A DNA stretch of 64,000 nt from Hyphomicrobiales bacterium (GCA_900473745.1 UCMW01000009.1:62001-126000); one strand, 5' to 3'; shown: positions 9,413-18,568, counted from the stretch's first letter. Numbers and translations are program-made. The notes: generated by a model from the sequence alone, not told the origin.

Positions 9413-12400
9413 CCGCGCAACAGCCCGGACAGACGCCATCGCCCTGCCGCCACTTCTTCCGCCTCGGCAAAACCAATCACCTCCCAGCCGCCATTCAGCG
9501 CCCGAATCGCAAGCCGGTTTGCCCCCGACAGCACCGCCGTCCGGCTGGCGGATGCGAAGGCTCCGCCCAGCAGCTCGACCACCACGGCGTTGGCGGGATC
9601 GAAACGCCCGACAGGACCCGGCGAGAGCGGCTCCACCAGCCGCCCCATCGTCGCCGGCCGGTCCAGCGTCAGCCGCAGCCGATAGCCCTCCGCCTCCGGC
9701 GAACTCGACACGGCAAGCCTGCGCCAGGGCCGGCCGAAAGCCGCCACGCTCGCATCACCCTGATGGCTCACCGCCTCCAGCCTCGGCAGATCGAGAAAGC
9801 TGACGACCGGCGCAAAACCCTCCGCCCCGCCTCCGTCAGGCACCCGTCCCGGCGCGACCACCGTCACCGGCGCCGAGACCTTGCCGGCAAAGGCGCGCAA
9901 CGTCAGTCGTCGCTCGAAGCCGTCCTCGATCGCCTGCACGAGGAAGCGCCCTTCCGGCCCGTCGGGAAACCGCAGCACATCGCCGGGCTCGACCGCAATC
10001 TCGCCCGGCCCCAAGGCCAGTTGTAGCGTCCGCCGCGCCAGCCGGTTGTCACGCAGCCAGCCTTCGGCAGCGGCCAGTGCGGTCTCCTCCGGCATGGCCG
10101 CGGGCACATCACGCGCAAGCTGCCTCTCGGTCGCCGCCTCCACCTTGCGCGAGCGCACGCTCGCCTCGACATAGTCTGCCGCCGGATCGTAAAACGTCAC
10201 CAAGGCTTCCGAGGCGAAGTCGCTGTCATGGCCGCGCGTCTCGCTCCAGAGCGGCTGGTCGGGCAGATCCGCCAGCACCGTAATCTCGCGGGCCGGCAGG
10301 CTCGCCGTCGGTCGCGTCCGAAATTTCAGCCGCCCGCCATCCTCGATCACATCGATCTGGAACAGCTCGATCAGCGGCTCGATCAGGTCACGCGCCGAGG
10401 TCAGATCCCCCTTCACATAGCCGCCAAGATCGCCCGCCACTTCCGACACGTCGAAATCCTCAAAGCCGTGATCCCGAAGGATCGCGGCGATGGTGTCGGC
10501 CAGCGTCGCCGTGCCCAGCCGTCCGTTCAGCCAATGCCCCGTGCGCCAGTTCAGCCCGTCCGCCCAGAGGCTCACATTCTGCGGAAAAGCCGGATAGGGC
10601 CGCGCATCCCAGGTCCAGACATAGATGCCCTCGGGATCGACCATGCCCTCCGGGACATCCCCGCTCTGCCAGTGATCGAGATGCGCCTCGAGAAACCGCC
10701 GCTGCTGGCTGTCGCTGCGCGCACCCACTGAGAAATGCGGCCGGCCGCTCTCCGCCGATTTTGCGTCAACGAAGACATTCGGCTGGTTCGCCCCCTTGTC
10801 GACCGCGCCGCAGCCGAGTTCGGTGAACCAGAAGGGTTTCATTTCCGGCATCCAGCCCGTCGGGCTTGCCTGCTCCACGCCGCCGATCCGGTCGTAATGC
10901 CGGTTGCCCCACCAGCTTTCGAGATCCTTGAAGCGATAGACCCAGGGCTTGCCATAAGCGCCATCGGTGATCGGTGTCCGCACCCGCGCCTGCCGGTCAG
11001 GATCGCTGGCATAGAACCAATCGAACCCCTCGCCCGCTGTCAGCATCCGGCCGAAGCTCCCGGCATCGTCTACCCCTGAAAACCCGTCGGGGCTTGCCCC
11101 CTCCAGATCGTCGTCGCGCCAGTCGGCCAGCGGCATGTAATCGTCGATGCCGACAGCTGAAACATGCGGACTGGCCCAGAATGGATCGAGATGGAAGAAC
11201 ACATCGCCCGATCCATCGGCGGGCTGATGGCCGAAATATTCGCTCCAGTCCGCCCCATAGGAAATCGCCGTTGCGCCACCCAGAATGCCGCGCACTTCGC
11301 CGGCCAGCGCCACCAGCGCCTCGACGAAGGGAAAGGCATTCGCCCCATCGCGCAGCGTCGTCAGCCCCTTGAGTTCAGACCCCAGCAGAAACCCATCCAC
11401 CCCGCCGGCGGATGCTGCCAGCGTCGCATAGTGCCGGATGAACCGCCGGTAGCCCTCGCTGCGCGTGACGAATGCCGAGACCTGCGCCCGTGCCGCAGCC
11501 GTCTTGTCGGCACTCGCCGGATAGGCCGTGATCCGCCCCCGCCAGGGATAGGCCGCCTGTTCCGACCCGCCATAGGGATCGGGCAGCCCGTTTCCGTCCG
11601 AAATATCCATCAGAACAAAGGGATAGAGCGTCACCTTCAAGCCGCGCGCCTTCAGGTCCCTGATGGCCTCGATGACGCTTTGATCGCTTGGCGATCCGCC
11701 ATAGGCCGGTCCACCCGCATGGCGCGAGACCACATAGGCATCCTCGCGCGAAAAGCCCGCCACGCTCCAGGGCCGGCTCTCCTCGCGGCGAAAGCCCACC
11801 TCGACGCCCGGCAACACTCGACAACTGCCTGCCCTCAGATCGGTGCCGAACCAGGCAACGACCAGCGCCACGTTTTCGAGATTGGGGCACAATGCCTGCA
11901 ACTCGTCCAGCGAGGCCTGCCAGTCGGTCGAAGTGACAAGCGTGTTGAGGTTCAGCCAGCGCTTTTCCCCCTCGCGCGGCGCGTCCGACACCCTTGAGGT
12001 CGCATAGCCATGCTCGGTCGCGCCCGGGATGATCGTCACCGCCCGGATCTTCTCCTCGAGCGCCCCGACTGCTCGGATCACCTCGAATTGCAAAAGGGGA
12101 ATGCGATTGCCAAAATCATCGAGCGGCAGCCGCTCGAAGACCACATAGGCCAGTCCGCGATAGGCCGGCGCCCGGCCGCTGCCCTGCTTCGCCGCAATCA
12201 GCGGATCGGCCGGCTGGCTTTCCGTGCCGCGATAAACCCGCATCTCGATTTCGGTCGTGTCGAGTTCCCGCCCATCGGCCCAGACGCGGCGCACACCCGC
12301 GATCGGTCCTTCGCAAAGCCCGAGCGCCAGATTGGCATAGTAGCGATAGGTCGTCGTGCGCGTGCCGCCGGAGGACTTTCCGCCCGTCCGCTCGGTCACC

Positions 12401-12666
12401 GTCTCCTCTACGAAGCGCGTCGCCCAGATCAGCGTGCCGCCGAGCCTTGCCGTGCCATAGAGTCTCGGGATCGCCGTGCCCTCGCTCGCGCCGGCAAGCC
12501 TTGCCGAAGACAGACGCGCCCCGTTCACCTCCCGGGTGCCACCCAAGAGGCTACGATCGATGACGCTGCCAGCCAGCGCCCCTGCCGCCCGCCCGATGAT
12601 CGCGCCGACAGGCCCGAAAACCGATCCAAGTGCAGCCCCCGCCGCCTGCAGTACAATCGTCGCCAT
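9328..12666 (-). CDS. GTA host-specificity/megatron protein gp15 (frameshifted)
   Basis: Largest GTA gene, counterpart of RcGTA g15 (tail-tip/megatron protein). It starts MATIVLQAAGAALGSVFGP at 12666, two bases after the g14 stop, with GGAGAGGG upstream. The N-terminal Gly-rich hydrophobic part is followed by a large GTA TIM-barrel-like region (about 400-720, with FWFTELGCGAVDKGANQPN) and phage-tail-type repeats. The frame stays typical to LSGLLRG near 9412, then runs about 28 residues of unrelated Arg-rich sequence to the stop at 9328. The missing C-terminus is in another frame (8888-9412). Together they give about 1,259 residues, the family size. Either a real frameshift mutation, a sequencing error in a G run, or, less likely, recoding. 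Confidence 0.88.
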   Translation of the reverse strand: MATIVLQAAGAALGSVFGPVGAIIGRAAGALAGSVIDRSLLGGTREVNGARLSSARLAGASEGTAIPRLYGTARLGGTLIWATRFVEETVTERTGGKSSGGTRTTTYRYYANLALGLCEGPIAGVRRVWADGRELDTTEIEMRVYRGTESQPADPLIAAKQGSGRAPAYRGLAYVVFERLPLDDFGNRIPLLQFEVIRAVGALEEKIRAVTIIPGATEHGYATSRVSDAPREGEKRWLNLNTLVTSTDWQASLDELQALCPNLENVALVVAWFGTDLRAGSCRVLPGVEVGFRREESRPWSVAGFSREDAYVVSRHAGGPAYGGSPSDQSVIEAIRDLKARGLKVTLYPFVLMDISDGNGLPDPYGGSEQAAYPWRGRITAYPASADKTAAARAQVSAFVTRSEGYRRFIRHYATLAASAGGVDGFLLGSELKGLTTLRDGANAFPFVEALVALAGEVRGILGGATAISYGADWSEYFGHQPADGSGDVFFHLDPFWASPHVSAVGIDDYMPLADWRDDDLEGASPDGFSGVDDAGSFGRMLTAGEGFDWFYASDPDRQARVRTPITDGAYGKPWVYRFKDLESWWGNRHYDRIGGVEQASPTGWMPEMKPFWFTELGCGAVDKGANQPNVFVDAKSAESGRPHFSVGARSDSQQRRFLEAHLDHWQSGDVPEGMVDPEGIYVWTWDARPYPAFPQNVSLWADGLNWRTGHWLNGRLGTATLADTIAAILRDHGFEDFDVSEVAGDLGGYVKGDLTSARDLIEPLIELFQIDVIEDGGRLKFRTRPTASLPAREITVLADLPDQPLWSETRGHDSDFASEALVTFYDPAADYVEASVRSRKVEAATERQLARDVPAAMPEETALAAAEGWLRDNRLARRTLQLALGPGEIAVEPGDVLRFPDGPEGRFLVQAIEDGFERRLTLRAFAGKVSAPVTVVAPGRVPDGGGAEGFAPVVSFLDLPRLEAVSHQGDASVAAFGRPWRRLAVSSSPEAEGYRLRLTLDRPATMGRLVEPLSPGPVGRFDPANAVVVELLGGAFASASRTAVLSGANRLAIRALNGGWEVIGFAEAEEVAAGRWRLSGLLRGWAGPRTRRRLALVSGRMSCCWTRRCGR

Positions 12667-12668
12667 CC

Positions 12669-13178
12669 TCAGACCCTCTCCGGAAATCGATAGATGCCGG
12701 CAATCCTGCGTCGCCATCCCGGCACCAACGCCGAAAGCGTCACCGCCGATTGCTCATAGGCATGGATGAAGGCATCGGGTGGTGGTCGACGCGGGTCATT
12801 GCGCCCGCAATCGTCCTCGTCGTCACGCCCATAGCCACCATCCTCGCGAGGCAAACACGCCAGGATCCCTGCATGTTTGGCTGCCAGATGCGGTCGGAAC
12901 CGAAACAGCACCAGATCGCCCGGCAAGCTCTCTTCGAACGACGCCACGCCTGAGAAATGCCGCTCCGCCGCCGCCAGCAGCCGCTCCTCGCCCGACCGCT
13001 CCGCCCAATCAGGCGCATAGGCCGGCACCGCTTCAGGCTCTTGCCCATAAAGCTCCCGCCAGATCCCGCGCACGAGCCCGAGACAATCGCAGCCCACCCC
13101 CTTCAGCGCCCCCTGATGCCGATAGGGCGTGCCGATCCAGGTCCCGGCAATCGCCTGGACGCGCGCGTTGACGGACAT
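12669..13178 (-). CDS. GTA NlpC/P60 cell-wall peptidase gp14
   Basis: About 169 residues, RcGTA g14 type, presumed to cleave peptidoglycan peptides during cell entry. The catalytic Cys is in GVGCDCLGLVRG (about 29-40) and the His in AKHAGIL. The ATG at 13178 (MSVNARVQAIAGTWIG) has AGGGGAG upstream. An Asp/Arg-rich insert (REDGGYGRDDEDDCGRNDP) sits between the catalytic His and the final YEQSAV motif; it makes the protein longer than the roughly 145 residues I would expect. Confidence 0.88.
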   Translation of the reverse strand: MSVNARVQAIAGTWIGTPYRHQGALKGVGCDCLGLVRGIWRELYGQEPEAVPAYAPDWAERSGEERLLAAAERHFSGVASFEESLPGDLVLFRFRPHLAAKHAGILACLPREDGGYGRDDEDDCGRNDPRRPPPDAFIHAYEQSAVTLSALVPGWRRRIAGIYRFPERV

Positions 13179-13299
13179 GGACGCGCTCCCCTGCAACGAT
13201 GATGATGGAAGAGAGCTCGGAAGGATTAGGACTCAGCTCAGCTGATTGGCGCGAGGGCTATGCCCTGCAGAAACCATGGCGGATGAAGAAACGCCGCCC

Positions 13300-14196
13300 T
13301 CACTCATACAGGACCCCGCCATCATGGGTGCTGTCACCGCTCACATAGGAATAAGCGAAGTCGCTCCCCGGCATGTGCGGGGAACCTCGAAAATTCAACA
13401 CATTGCCAAACTTCGTTCGACAGGTGGAAAAGCTCTTGTCGCAGCCGACCGTCAGCGTCACCGCGTCCCCCGGCGTCGGCCTCGCCTCCAGCGGCAACCA
13501 GAGCCGCAGCGTCACCAGACCACCCGCCCCCACCCCGCTCTCCTCGATCGCCAGACGCTTGCCGGACAACAGCCCCTCGTCGAAGCGCAGATGCCCCAGC
13601 CGAAAATGCCCCTCCGTCAAAGCCGGCAGCCCCGACACCGTCAGCCGGTCGGCCGAAAGCACTTCGACGACCAAACCGGTAAGCCTGCGGTTCGCCACTC
13701 CCATATCCACCCGGCATCTTGTATCGCCGAGATCCGCATCGCAGCGGCGGTTGTAGATCCGCCCTTCCGGCTGCTGCAGGCGATGGGCAAAACTCCTGAG
13801 TTCGGCCGAGAAACCCGGCCCTGCACGGCTGACCTCGCCGATCTCCTGCACCGAAATCAGCGCATGCTGCTCTTCCGCCGCCTGCCAGTTGACGAGGAAG
13901 AGCTCGACGCGTGCTCCGTCATAGCGACCGGCGCTCAGATCCGCCTCGGTGATCGCGGCGCTCGAAAAACCGCCGCGCACTTCCGTGCCGGGTGCCGAAA
14001 GCCCGCTTGCGACGCTCGCCTCGGTCGCCACAAAGCCGGTGCCCGCCTCGAACTGCGTGCCGTCGAAGATCAGCGTCTGGTCGTGCTCGGTGAAGCCGAG
14101 CCTGAAACCATCGCGGCAGGTCACCCGCCAGGCGCGGCAGAGCGTCGTTTCGCCCGTGGCGACATGCGCGGCCAGCGCTTCCGGGAGCCGTCTCAT
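13300..14196 (-). CDS. GTA baseplate hub-type protein gp13 (DUF2163)
   Basis: 298 residues of the DUF2163/phage BR0599 family, RcGTA g13. The C-terminal hallmark is GCDKSFSTCRTKFGN followed by NFRGSPHMPGSD. A second cysteine pair lies upstream in RRCDADLGDTRC; the four cysteines look like a metal or Fe-S site. The gene starts with a 4-bp overlap on g12 (ATGA). About 100 bp without a gene separates it from g14. Confidence 0.92.
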   Translation of the reverse strand: MRRLPEALAAHVATGETTLCRAWRVTCRDGFRLGFTEHDQTLIFDGTQFEAGTGFVATEASVASGLSAPGTEVRGGFSSAAITEADLSAGRYDGARVELFLVNWQAAEEQHALISVQEIGEVSRAGPGFSAELRSFAHRLQQPEGRIYNRRCDADLGDTRCRVDMGVANRRLTGLVVEVLSADRLTVSGLPALTEGHFRLGHLRFDEGLLSGKRLAIEESGVGAGGLVTLRLWLPLEARPTPGDAVTLTVGCDKSFSTCRTKFGNVLNFRGSPHMPGSDFAYSYVSGDSTHDGGVLYE

Positions 14197-14825
14197 GGCA
14201 TCACCTCGATCAACGGAATAGAGGGAATACGCCCGGCCCGGAAAGCTTCGAGATCGATCTCGATCCGGTCGGTGTCGAACCGCACCGGCACATCATAGTC
14301 GAAGCCGGCGCGGATCTCGGTGCCCTCCGGCGGTACATGGCCAACGGTAAACGTCACCATCCCGGTCGCCATATCGATGGAAAATCCCTCCGTCACCTCG
14401 GTTCCATCCATCGCGATCCGCACCGACCCTGCCACCGGCTTGACCACAGGTCGCCGCTCGATCGCCGCTCCGTCGCCATAGGACTTCACGAGCTGGAAGG
14501 TCGCGGTCTCTCCGTCGCCGGTCCCGATCCACTGATCGAGCGCCGTCACCGCATCGCCCGGCCGCGCAGACGAACAATCCACCGGATCGCGAAAGCGGAA
14601 CCCATGCAACTGCCCACCGCGCGCCTCGAAGAATTCCAGCACCGCATAAAGATCCGCCACCGACCGAACCGCAGTCCCGACATCATAGCGCCGCCTGGAA
14701 AACCGCCAGCGCCGATTGCGCGCCTCGCGCCCGTTGGAGAGCGACACAATATCCGTCTGCCGCCCCGGACCGCCGCTCGTCGTCAGCGACAGCCGCAGCG
14801 GAAAACGCTGTTCATGAAAGGCCAT
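14193..14825 (-). CDS. GTA distal tail protein gp12 (DUF2460)
   Basis: 210 residues matching the DUF2460 family (RcGTA g12, distal tail component). It begins MAFHEQRFPLRLSL at 14825 with CGGAG upstream; the frame extends to 14846 but the extension has no support. Conserved stretches are RNRRWRFSRRRYDVG and FEARGGQLHGFRFRDPVD, followed near the end by GFDYDVPVRFDTDRIEIDL. It overlaps g13 by 4 bp. Confidence 0.92.
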   Translation of the reverse strand: MAFHEQRFPLRLSLTTSGGPGRQTDIVSLSNGREARNRRWRFSRRRYDVGTAVRSVADLYAVLEFFEARGGQLHGFRFRDPVDCSSARPGDAVTALDQWIGTGDGETATFQLVKSYGDGAAIERRPVVKPVAGSVRIAMDGTEVTEGFSIDMATGMVTFTVGHVPPEGTEIRAGFDYDVPVRFDTDRIEIDLEAFRAGRIPSIPLIEVMP

Positions 14826-14846
14826 GGCGGGCTCCGTTGAATGCAT

Positions 14847-15123
14847 TTATGAACATGAGATCCTTCGAGGACCTCTCAAGCGGGCACCTCAGCATGAGGG
14901 CGTCGGTCTGCCGGCTTGTAGCGCCACAGGCGCTCTCTCAGTCTTCCCGCTGGAGGGTAGAAGGTGGCCAAAAGGGCTCGGAGGCAACGTGGTCCACCGG
15001 GGATAAGGGGTTGGCGAAACGCGATGGATTCGCCCTCATCCTAGGGCGTCCGTGCACGGCGTGGGCGTCGAAGGATACCAATCACCGACCGCCTACGACC
15101 TGCCACCTGCCACCTGCCGCCCC
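14847..15123. repeat. Intergenic palindromic element between g11 and g12
   Basis: No gene. The first half (about 14855-14910) carries a rhizobial repeat of the type CCTTCGAGG...CCTCAGCATGAGGGCG; a related copy occurs near 20160-20215. The remainder includes a short reiteration, CTGCCACCTGCCACCTGCC (15101-15119), a possible slippage site. Confidence 0.55.
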
Positions 15124-15732
15124 TCACAGCCCCCGCCGCCCGCGCCCGACCGAACGCGCCAGCATGGCCGTGATCTGCCCCTCGCTGCGGGCGAAACTCG
15201 CGGCATCGCTCGCCGTCACCTGGAAGTGAATGACCGTGGCCGCGCCTGGCCCATCCGCCGCCACACCGAGCGCCCCGTCTGCGCCGCGCTTCAAGGGCAG
15301 GATCGCCTCCGCCCCCGCCTCGCCCATGAGACCGGTCCCGCCGGCCATTGGAAAATAGGTCGGCGCCGCCACCACGCCGCCATCGGCAAAGGGCATGACC
15401 CGCCCCGGCACGCCGCCGCCAGCAAACGCCGTCATGTCTGCGCCGAACGCCGATCCAAGCCCAGAGGTCAACCCGCCGATCAAGTTCCCCGCCGCGTCGC
15501 CGAGCAGGGTTTCCAGCGGCTTTAGCCCCGCTGACAAGGCAATGTCGGTCAGCCGCGACCCCACGCTGCGCAACACCTCCTCCAGCCCCTTGCCGCCGGT
15601 CGCTGCGCCGCGCAATGCCGAAGTCAGCGCCCGGCCGAAACTCGCCGAGCGGCTTTCGAGATCGTCGAGCACGGCGAGTGCCTGGGAACCGTCGAGGTCG
15701 ACGGAAAGTGCGAGTGTGTCGTCATCGGTCAT
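15124..15732 (-). CDS. GTA short tape-measure-like protein gp11
   Basis: 202 residues, RcGTA g11. The frame starts MTDDDTLALSVDLDGSQ with AGGAAAGGA upstream at 15732. It has a hydrophobic Gly/Ala-rich centre (NLIGGLTSGLGSAFGADMT) and the tail-tape-measure C-terminal signature GEAGAEAILPLKRGADG. It is far shorter than phage tape-measure proteins but normal for GTA. A gap of about 150 bp precedes it. Confidence 0.9.
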   Translation of the reverse strand: MTDDDTLALSVDLDGSQALAVLDDLESRSASFGRALTSALRGAATGGKGLEEVLRSVGSRLTDIALSAGLKPLETLLGDAAGNLIGGLTSGLGSAFGADMTAFAGGGVPGRVMPFADGGVVAAPTYFPMAGGTGLMGEAGAEAILPLKRGADGALGVAADGPGAATVIHFQVTASDAASFARSEGQITAMLARSVGRGRRGL

Positions 15733-15881
15733 ACGGATTTCCTTTCCTGAAAAATGCGGGTCGGTCTCGGAGGGCGAGGCCACCCATCGAGATACAAACC
15801 AACCTCTCGGGACCCTGCTGAGGAAGTACTCCGCGCGATCAAGTTCCGGGGAATCTGGCTGTCGCGTGCGTGGTTTTGCCC

Positions 15882-16085
15882 TCAATCCGGAAACCGCGTC
15901 ATCAAGGCCTCGACCTCACGCCGCGACAGCCCGGCCGGATGACCGAACGCCCCAGCCATGGCCGAAAACTCTGGCAGGCTCAGCCGCCAGAACACGTCAG
16001 GCAAAAGCCGCAGGCGGGAGAGACCCAGCGTCATCGCCGTTTCCCAGGGAAACGGCCGCACATCTCGCCCGCCTGCGGCCCTCAA
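15882..16085 (-). CDS. GTA tail assembly chaperone-like gp10.1
   Basis: 67 residues of the small rcc01693-type family (RcGTA g10.1). The conserved core LLPDVFWRLSLPEFSAMAGAF is followed by LSRREVEALMTRFPD. The start overlaps the g10 stop as ATGA, suggesting coupled translation. An internal ATG (MTLGLSRL) is an alternative start. In long-tailed phages the equivalent pair of chaperones is made by frameshifting; here the two are separate overlapping frames. Confidence 0.85.
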   Translation of the reverse strand: MRAAGGRDVRPFPWETAMTLGLSRLRLLPDVFWRLSLPEFSAMAGAFGHPAGLSRREVEALMTRFPD

Positions 16086-16480
16086 GGGGAAGCGAGAGCC
16101 TCCCCGCGCGTCTCATGTCCGGCGGCGACACCAAAGGTCACCGCCAGCAATTCGCCCACCACACTCGCCGCACCCGCCACGCCGCCCTCGACCGCCATCT
16201 CCGCCACATCGGCATCCGACAGCCGGTTGCCACCACCACGCAGGCCGCAGGCGAGAATGCGCGTGAGATCAGCACTCTTGAGCCGGCCGCTCGAAAACCG
16301 TGTCGCCAAGTCGGCCAGGCTGTCGGCCCCGAAGGCCGTTTCCAGTTCGGCGAGTGCACCCAGCGTCAGGCAGAGAATGCGCCGCTCGCCATCGATGACC
16401 GCCTCCACCTCGCCGCGATGGCGGTTGGCACGATGGACCGACACCGGTTCGGCCCGATGATGTCCGCAATAGTCCCGCAT
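16082..16480 (-). CDS. GTA gp10, tail assembly chaperone family
   Basis: 132 residues. The core NRHRGEVEAVIDGERRILCL followed by TLGALAELETAFGADSLADL is the GTA-gp10 signature. It starts 7 bp after the g9 stop with GAGG upstream. The family normally begins near RANRHRGEV, so a GTG about 12 codons in is an alternative start. Position between major tail protein and gp10.1 supports a role in tail-tube assembly. Confidence 0.9.
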   Translation of the reverse strand: MRDYCGHHRAEPVSVHRANRHRGEVEAVIDGERRILCLTLGALAELETAFGADSLADLATRFSSGRLKSADLTRILACGLRGGGNRLSDADVAEMAVEGGVAGAASVVGELLAVTFGVAAGHETRGEALASP

Positions 16481-16487
16481 GGCCGCC

Positions 16488-16895
16488 TCACAGCGCTGCG
16501 AAGGAAACGGCGCCAGCCGATTCCAGCGCGATCTCGAAGGTCACCTCGCCGTCGTGATTGCCGGCATAGTCGAGCGCCGTCACCTGGAACGGCGCCGTCA
16601 CCGTGCCGAAATCCGGGATCACGACCTGATAGTTCAGGATCGAGCCGGCAAAGAAGGCAGCCCTTACGAGCGCATCCGAAGCCGCATCCTTGAACAGTCC
16701 CGAACCGGTCAGCCCGGCACGCCTGACACCCGCTCCCTCCAACAATTCCCGCCAGCGCCCGGCGCTCTCGCTATCGGTCACATCGACGGTCTGCGCATTG
16801 AAGGCCAGCCGCCTCGCCCTCAAGCCCGCCACCGTGACGAACCCCGCCCCGTCTTCGACCTTCAGCAACAGGTCCTTGCCCTTCTGCGCGCCCAT
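16488..16895 (-). CDS. GTA major tail protein gp9
   Basis: 135 residues, RcGTA g9, the tail-tube subunit. It starts MGAQKGKDLLLKVEDG at 16895, with AAGGAGAG upstream. Conserved stretches are NAQTVDVTDSESAGRWRELL and TALDYAGNHDGEVTFEIALES. It is the first gene of the tail block; the 270 bp upstream are a palindromic repeat and the start of the divergent MFS gene, so the tail block may depend on its own promoter or on read-through. Confidence 0.93.
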   Translation of the reverse strand: MGAQKGKDLLLKVEDGAGFVTVAGLRARRLAFNAQTVDVTDSESAGRWRELLEGAGVRRAGLTGSGLFKDAASDALVRAAFFAGSILNYQVVIPDFGTVTAPFQVTALDYAGNHDGEVTFEIALESAGAVSFAAL

Positions 16896-16954
16896 GGCGT
16901 CTCTCCTTCGATGATGTGATTGTTGAATGGTTAGGAGGCGAGACACATGAGGGG

Positions 16955-17048
16955 TCCCATCTCCCCCCTTGCGGGGGAGAACGGAAAATCGAAGGGTTAG
17001 GCGAGCGCAAGCCGCCTAAACTTCTGATTTTCCAAGAGAGGGGCATCG
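16955..17048. repeat. MITE-like palindromic element upstream of g9
   Basis: Contains CTCCCCCCTTGCGGGGGAG, then a long hairpin with arms AATCGAAGGGTTAGGCG and CGCCTAAACTTCTGATT around an AGCGCAAGC loop, ending GAGAGGGGC. Same family as the elements near 18361, 24761, 28249, 29934 and 33053. Confidence 0.8.
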
Positions 17049-17166
17049 TTGCATGGGCGAGGCCCCCGCCCCAACACCACACATCCCAAGATTTCACCCT
17101 ATCGCCCGCGCCACAACCGGCCTAGAAGAAACCCCCGCCGCCAGCAATATCCCCCTTGAGTCCGCC

Positions 17167-18405
17167 ATGAACATGCCCCGCACCATCCTCGTCGCCGCCC
17201 TTGCGGTCTCGCAGATCCTCGGCTGGGGCACGACCTATGAAATGCCGGCAGTGTTCGGCCGCGCCATGGCTGCCGATCTCGGCATCGCCAATGAGACCGC
17301 CTTTGCCGGGCTGACCGTGATGATGCTGACCATGGCCTTTCTCGGCCCCTGGACCGGTCGGATGATCGCCCGCCACGGCGCCTCCAGGATCCTCGCCATG
17401 GGCTCGGTCCTGATGGCGTCAGGCCTCGCCATGCTGGCCCTCTCCACCGGCCTTCTCACTTATGCCCTCGCCTGGCTCATCCTGGGCGTCGGGGGTTCCT
17501 TTGCGCTCACCGTGCCGGCCTTCGCCGCCGTCGTCGAACGCGAGGGGCGCGATTCCCGTCGCGCCATCGGCATTCTGATGATCTTTACCGGCCTCTCCTC
17601 GGCCGTCTGCTGGCCGCTGCTGACGCTCGCCGGTGAAGCCTTCGGCTGGCGCGGCGCGCTTTTTACCGCCGCCGGTGTGCAGCTCGTCATCGCGCTGCCC
17701 GTGCATCTCGGCATAGGCCGCATCGCGATCGCCCGCTCGGCCGAAGACCGCGCCGCCGACGCGATCGAGCCCATCGAGCTCAGCCGCCGCATGGCGACCG
17801 TCGCCTTCCTGCTGATCGCGCTCTCGACCTCGCTCGCCAGCCTCATGACCTTCGGACTGTCGCCACAGCTCTTGCATATCCTCGAACTGTCAGGCGCCAC
17901 CCCGGCGCTCGCGCTGCAGCTCGGATCGCTGCGCGCCGTCTTCGGCATCGCCGCCCGCGCCTTCGATCTCGTGCTCGGCAAACACACCTCGCCGATCACA
18001 ACGGGGCTCGCCGGCATGGCCATGCTCACGGGCTCGACCCTGCTTCTGATCTTCTCCTCGGGCACGCCGTCCAGCCTGCTCCTCTTCACCGCACTCTACG
18101 GCTTCGGCTCCGGCGTCACCACGCTTGCGCGCGCCACCCTGCCGCTTTCCTTCTTCTCCGCCAGCCGCTTCGCCCATCAGTCGGCGCGCCTGTCACTGCC
18201 GCAAAACCTCGCCAATGCAACTGCCCCCGTCCTGATGACAGCCGTCATCGACCGCGCCGGCATCAATGCGGGCCTGCTGCTCGCCACCCTCTTCGCCGCC
18301 ACGGGTTTCGCGGCGATCGTGGCGCTTGCGGTGATTGCAAGGCGGGGAAAGGTTGGTGGTCCTCTCTCCCCCCTTGCGGGGGAGAACGGAAAATCGAAGG
18401 ATTAG
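17167..18405 (+). CDS. MFS transporter inserted within the GTA cluster
   Basis: 412 residues with about 12 predicted membrane helices. It begins MNMPRTILVAALAVSQILGWGTTYEMPAVFG and has the loop 2-3 motif GRMIARHGASRILAMGS typical of the major facilitator superfamily. Substrate unknown. The ATG at 17167 is preferred over 17053, which would place repeat sequence in the protein. It lies opposite to the GTA genes, between g8 and g9. The last residues (PLSPLAGENGKSKD) are encoded by the flanking palindromic repeat, so the native C-terminus was probably replaced by readthrough into the element. Confidence 0.88.
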   Translation: MNMPRTILVAALAVSQILGWGTTYEMPAVFGRAMAADLGIANETAFAGLTVMMLTMAFLGPWTGRMIARHGASRILAMGSVLMASGLAMLALSTGLLTYALAWLILGVGGSFALTVPAFAAVVEREGRDSRRAIGILMIFTGLSSAVCWPLLTLAGEAFGWRGALFTAAGVQLVIALPVHLGIGRIAIARSAEDRAADAIEPIELSRRMATVAFLLIALSTSLASLMTFGLSPQLLHILELSGATPALALQLGSLRAVFGIAARAFDLVLGKHTSPITTGLAGMAMLTGSTLLLIFSSGTPSSLLLFTALYGFGSGVTTLARATLPLSFFSASRFAHQSARLSLPQNLANATAPVLMTAVIDRAGINAGLLLATLFAATGFAAIVALAVIARRGKVGGPLSPLAGENGKSKD

Positions 18406-18562
18406 GCGAGCGCAAGCCGCCTAAACTTCAGATTTTCCAAGAGAGGGGCTCAGGTTCGGTGGGCGAAAACCTCAACAAGCCCCCCACTTGCGAAATCTGA
18501 GGTTTGGCCCTGACCGGGCCAATTCCTCGATTTCGCTTTCTCCCCAGCAAGGAGGGAGATGA
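18355..18562. repeat. Paired palindromic elements between the MFS gene and g8
   Basis: Two oppositely oriented units. The left one has CTCCCCCCTTGCGGGGGAG and the AATCGAAGGATTAGGCG/CGCCTAAACTTCAGATT hairpin. The right one has CGAAATCTGAGGTTTGGCC/GGCCAATTCCTCGATTTCG. The left unit supplies the last codons and stop of the MFS gene. Confidence 0.8.
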
Positions 18563-18568
18563 CCCCCC

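Noticed and set aside
15101-15119. Short CTGCCAC tandem reiteration as CRISPR or minisatellite
   Set aside because: Only two and a half copies of 7 bp without spacers; best seen as a slippage site.
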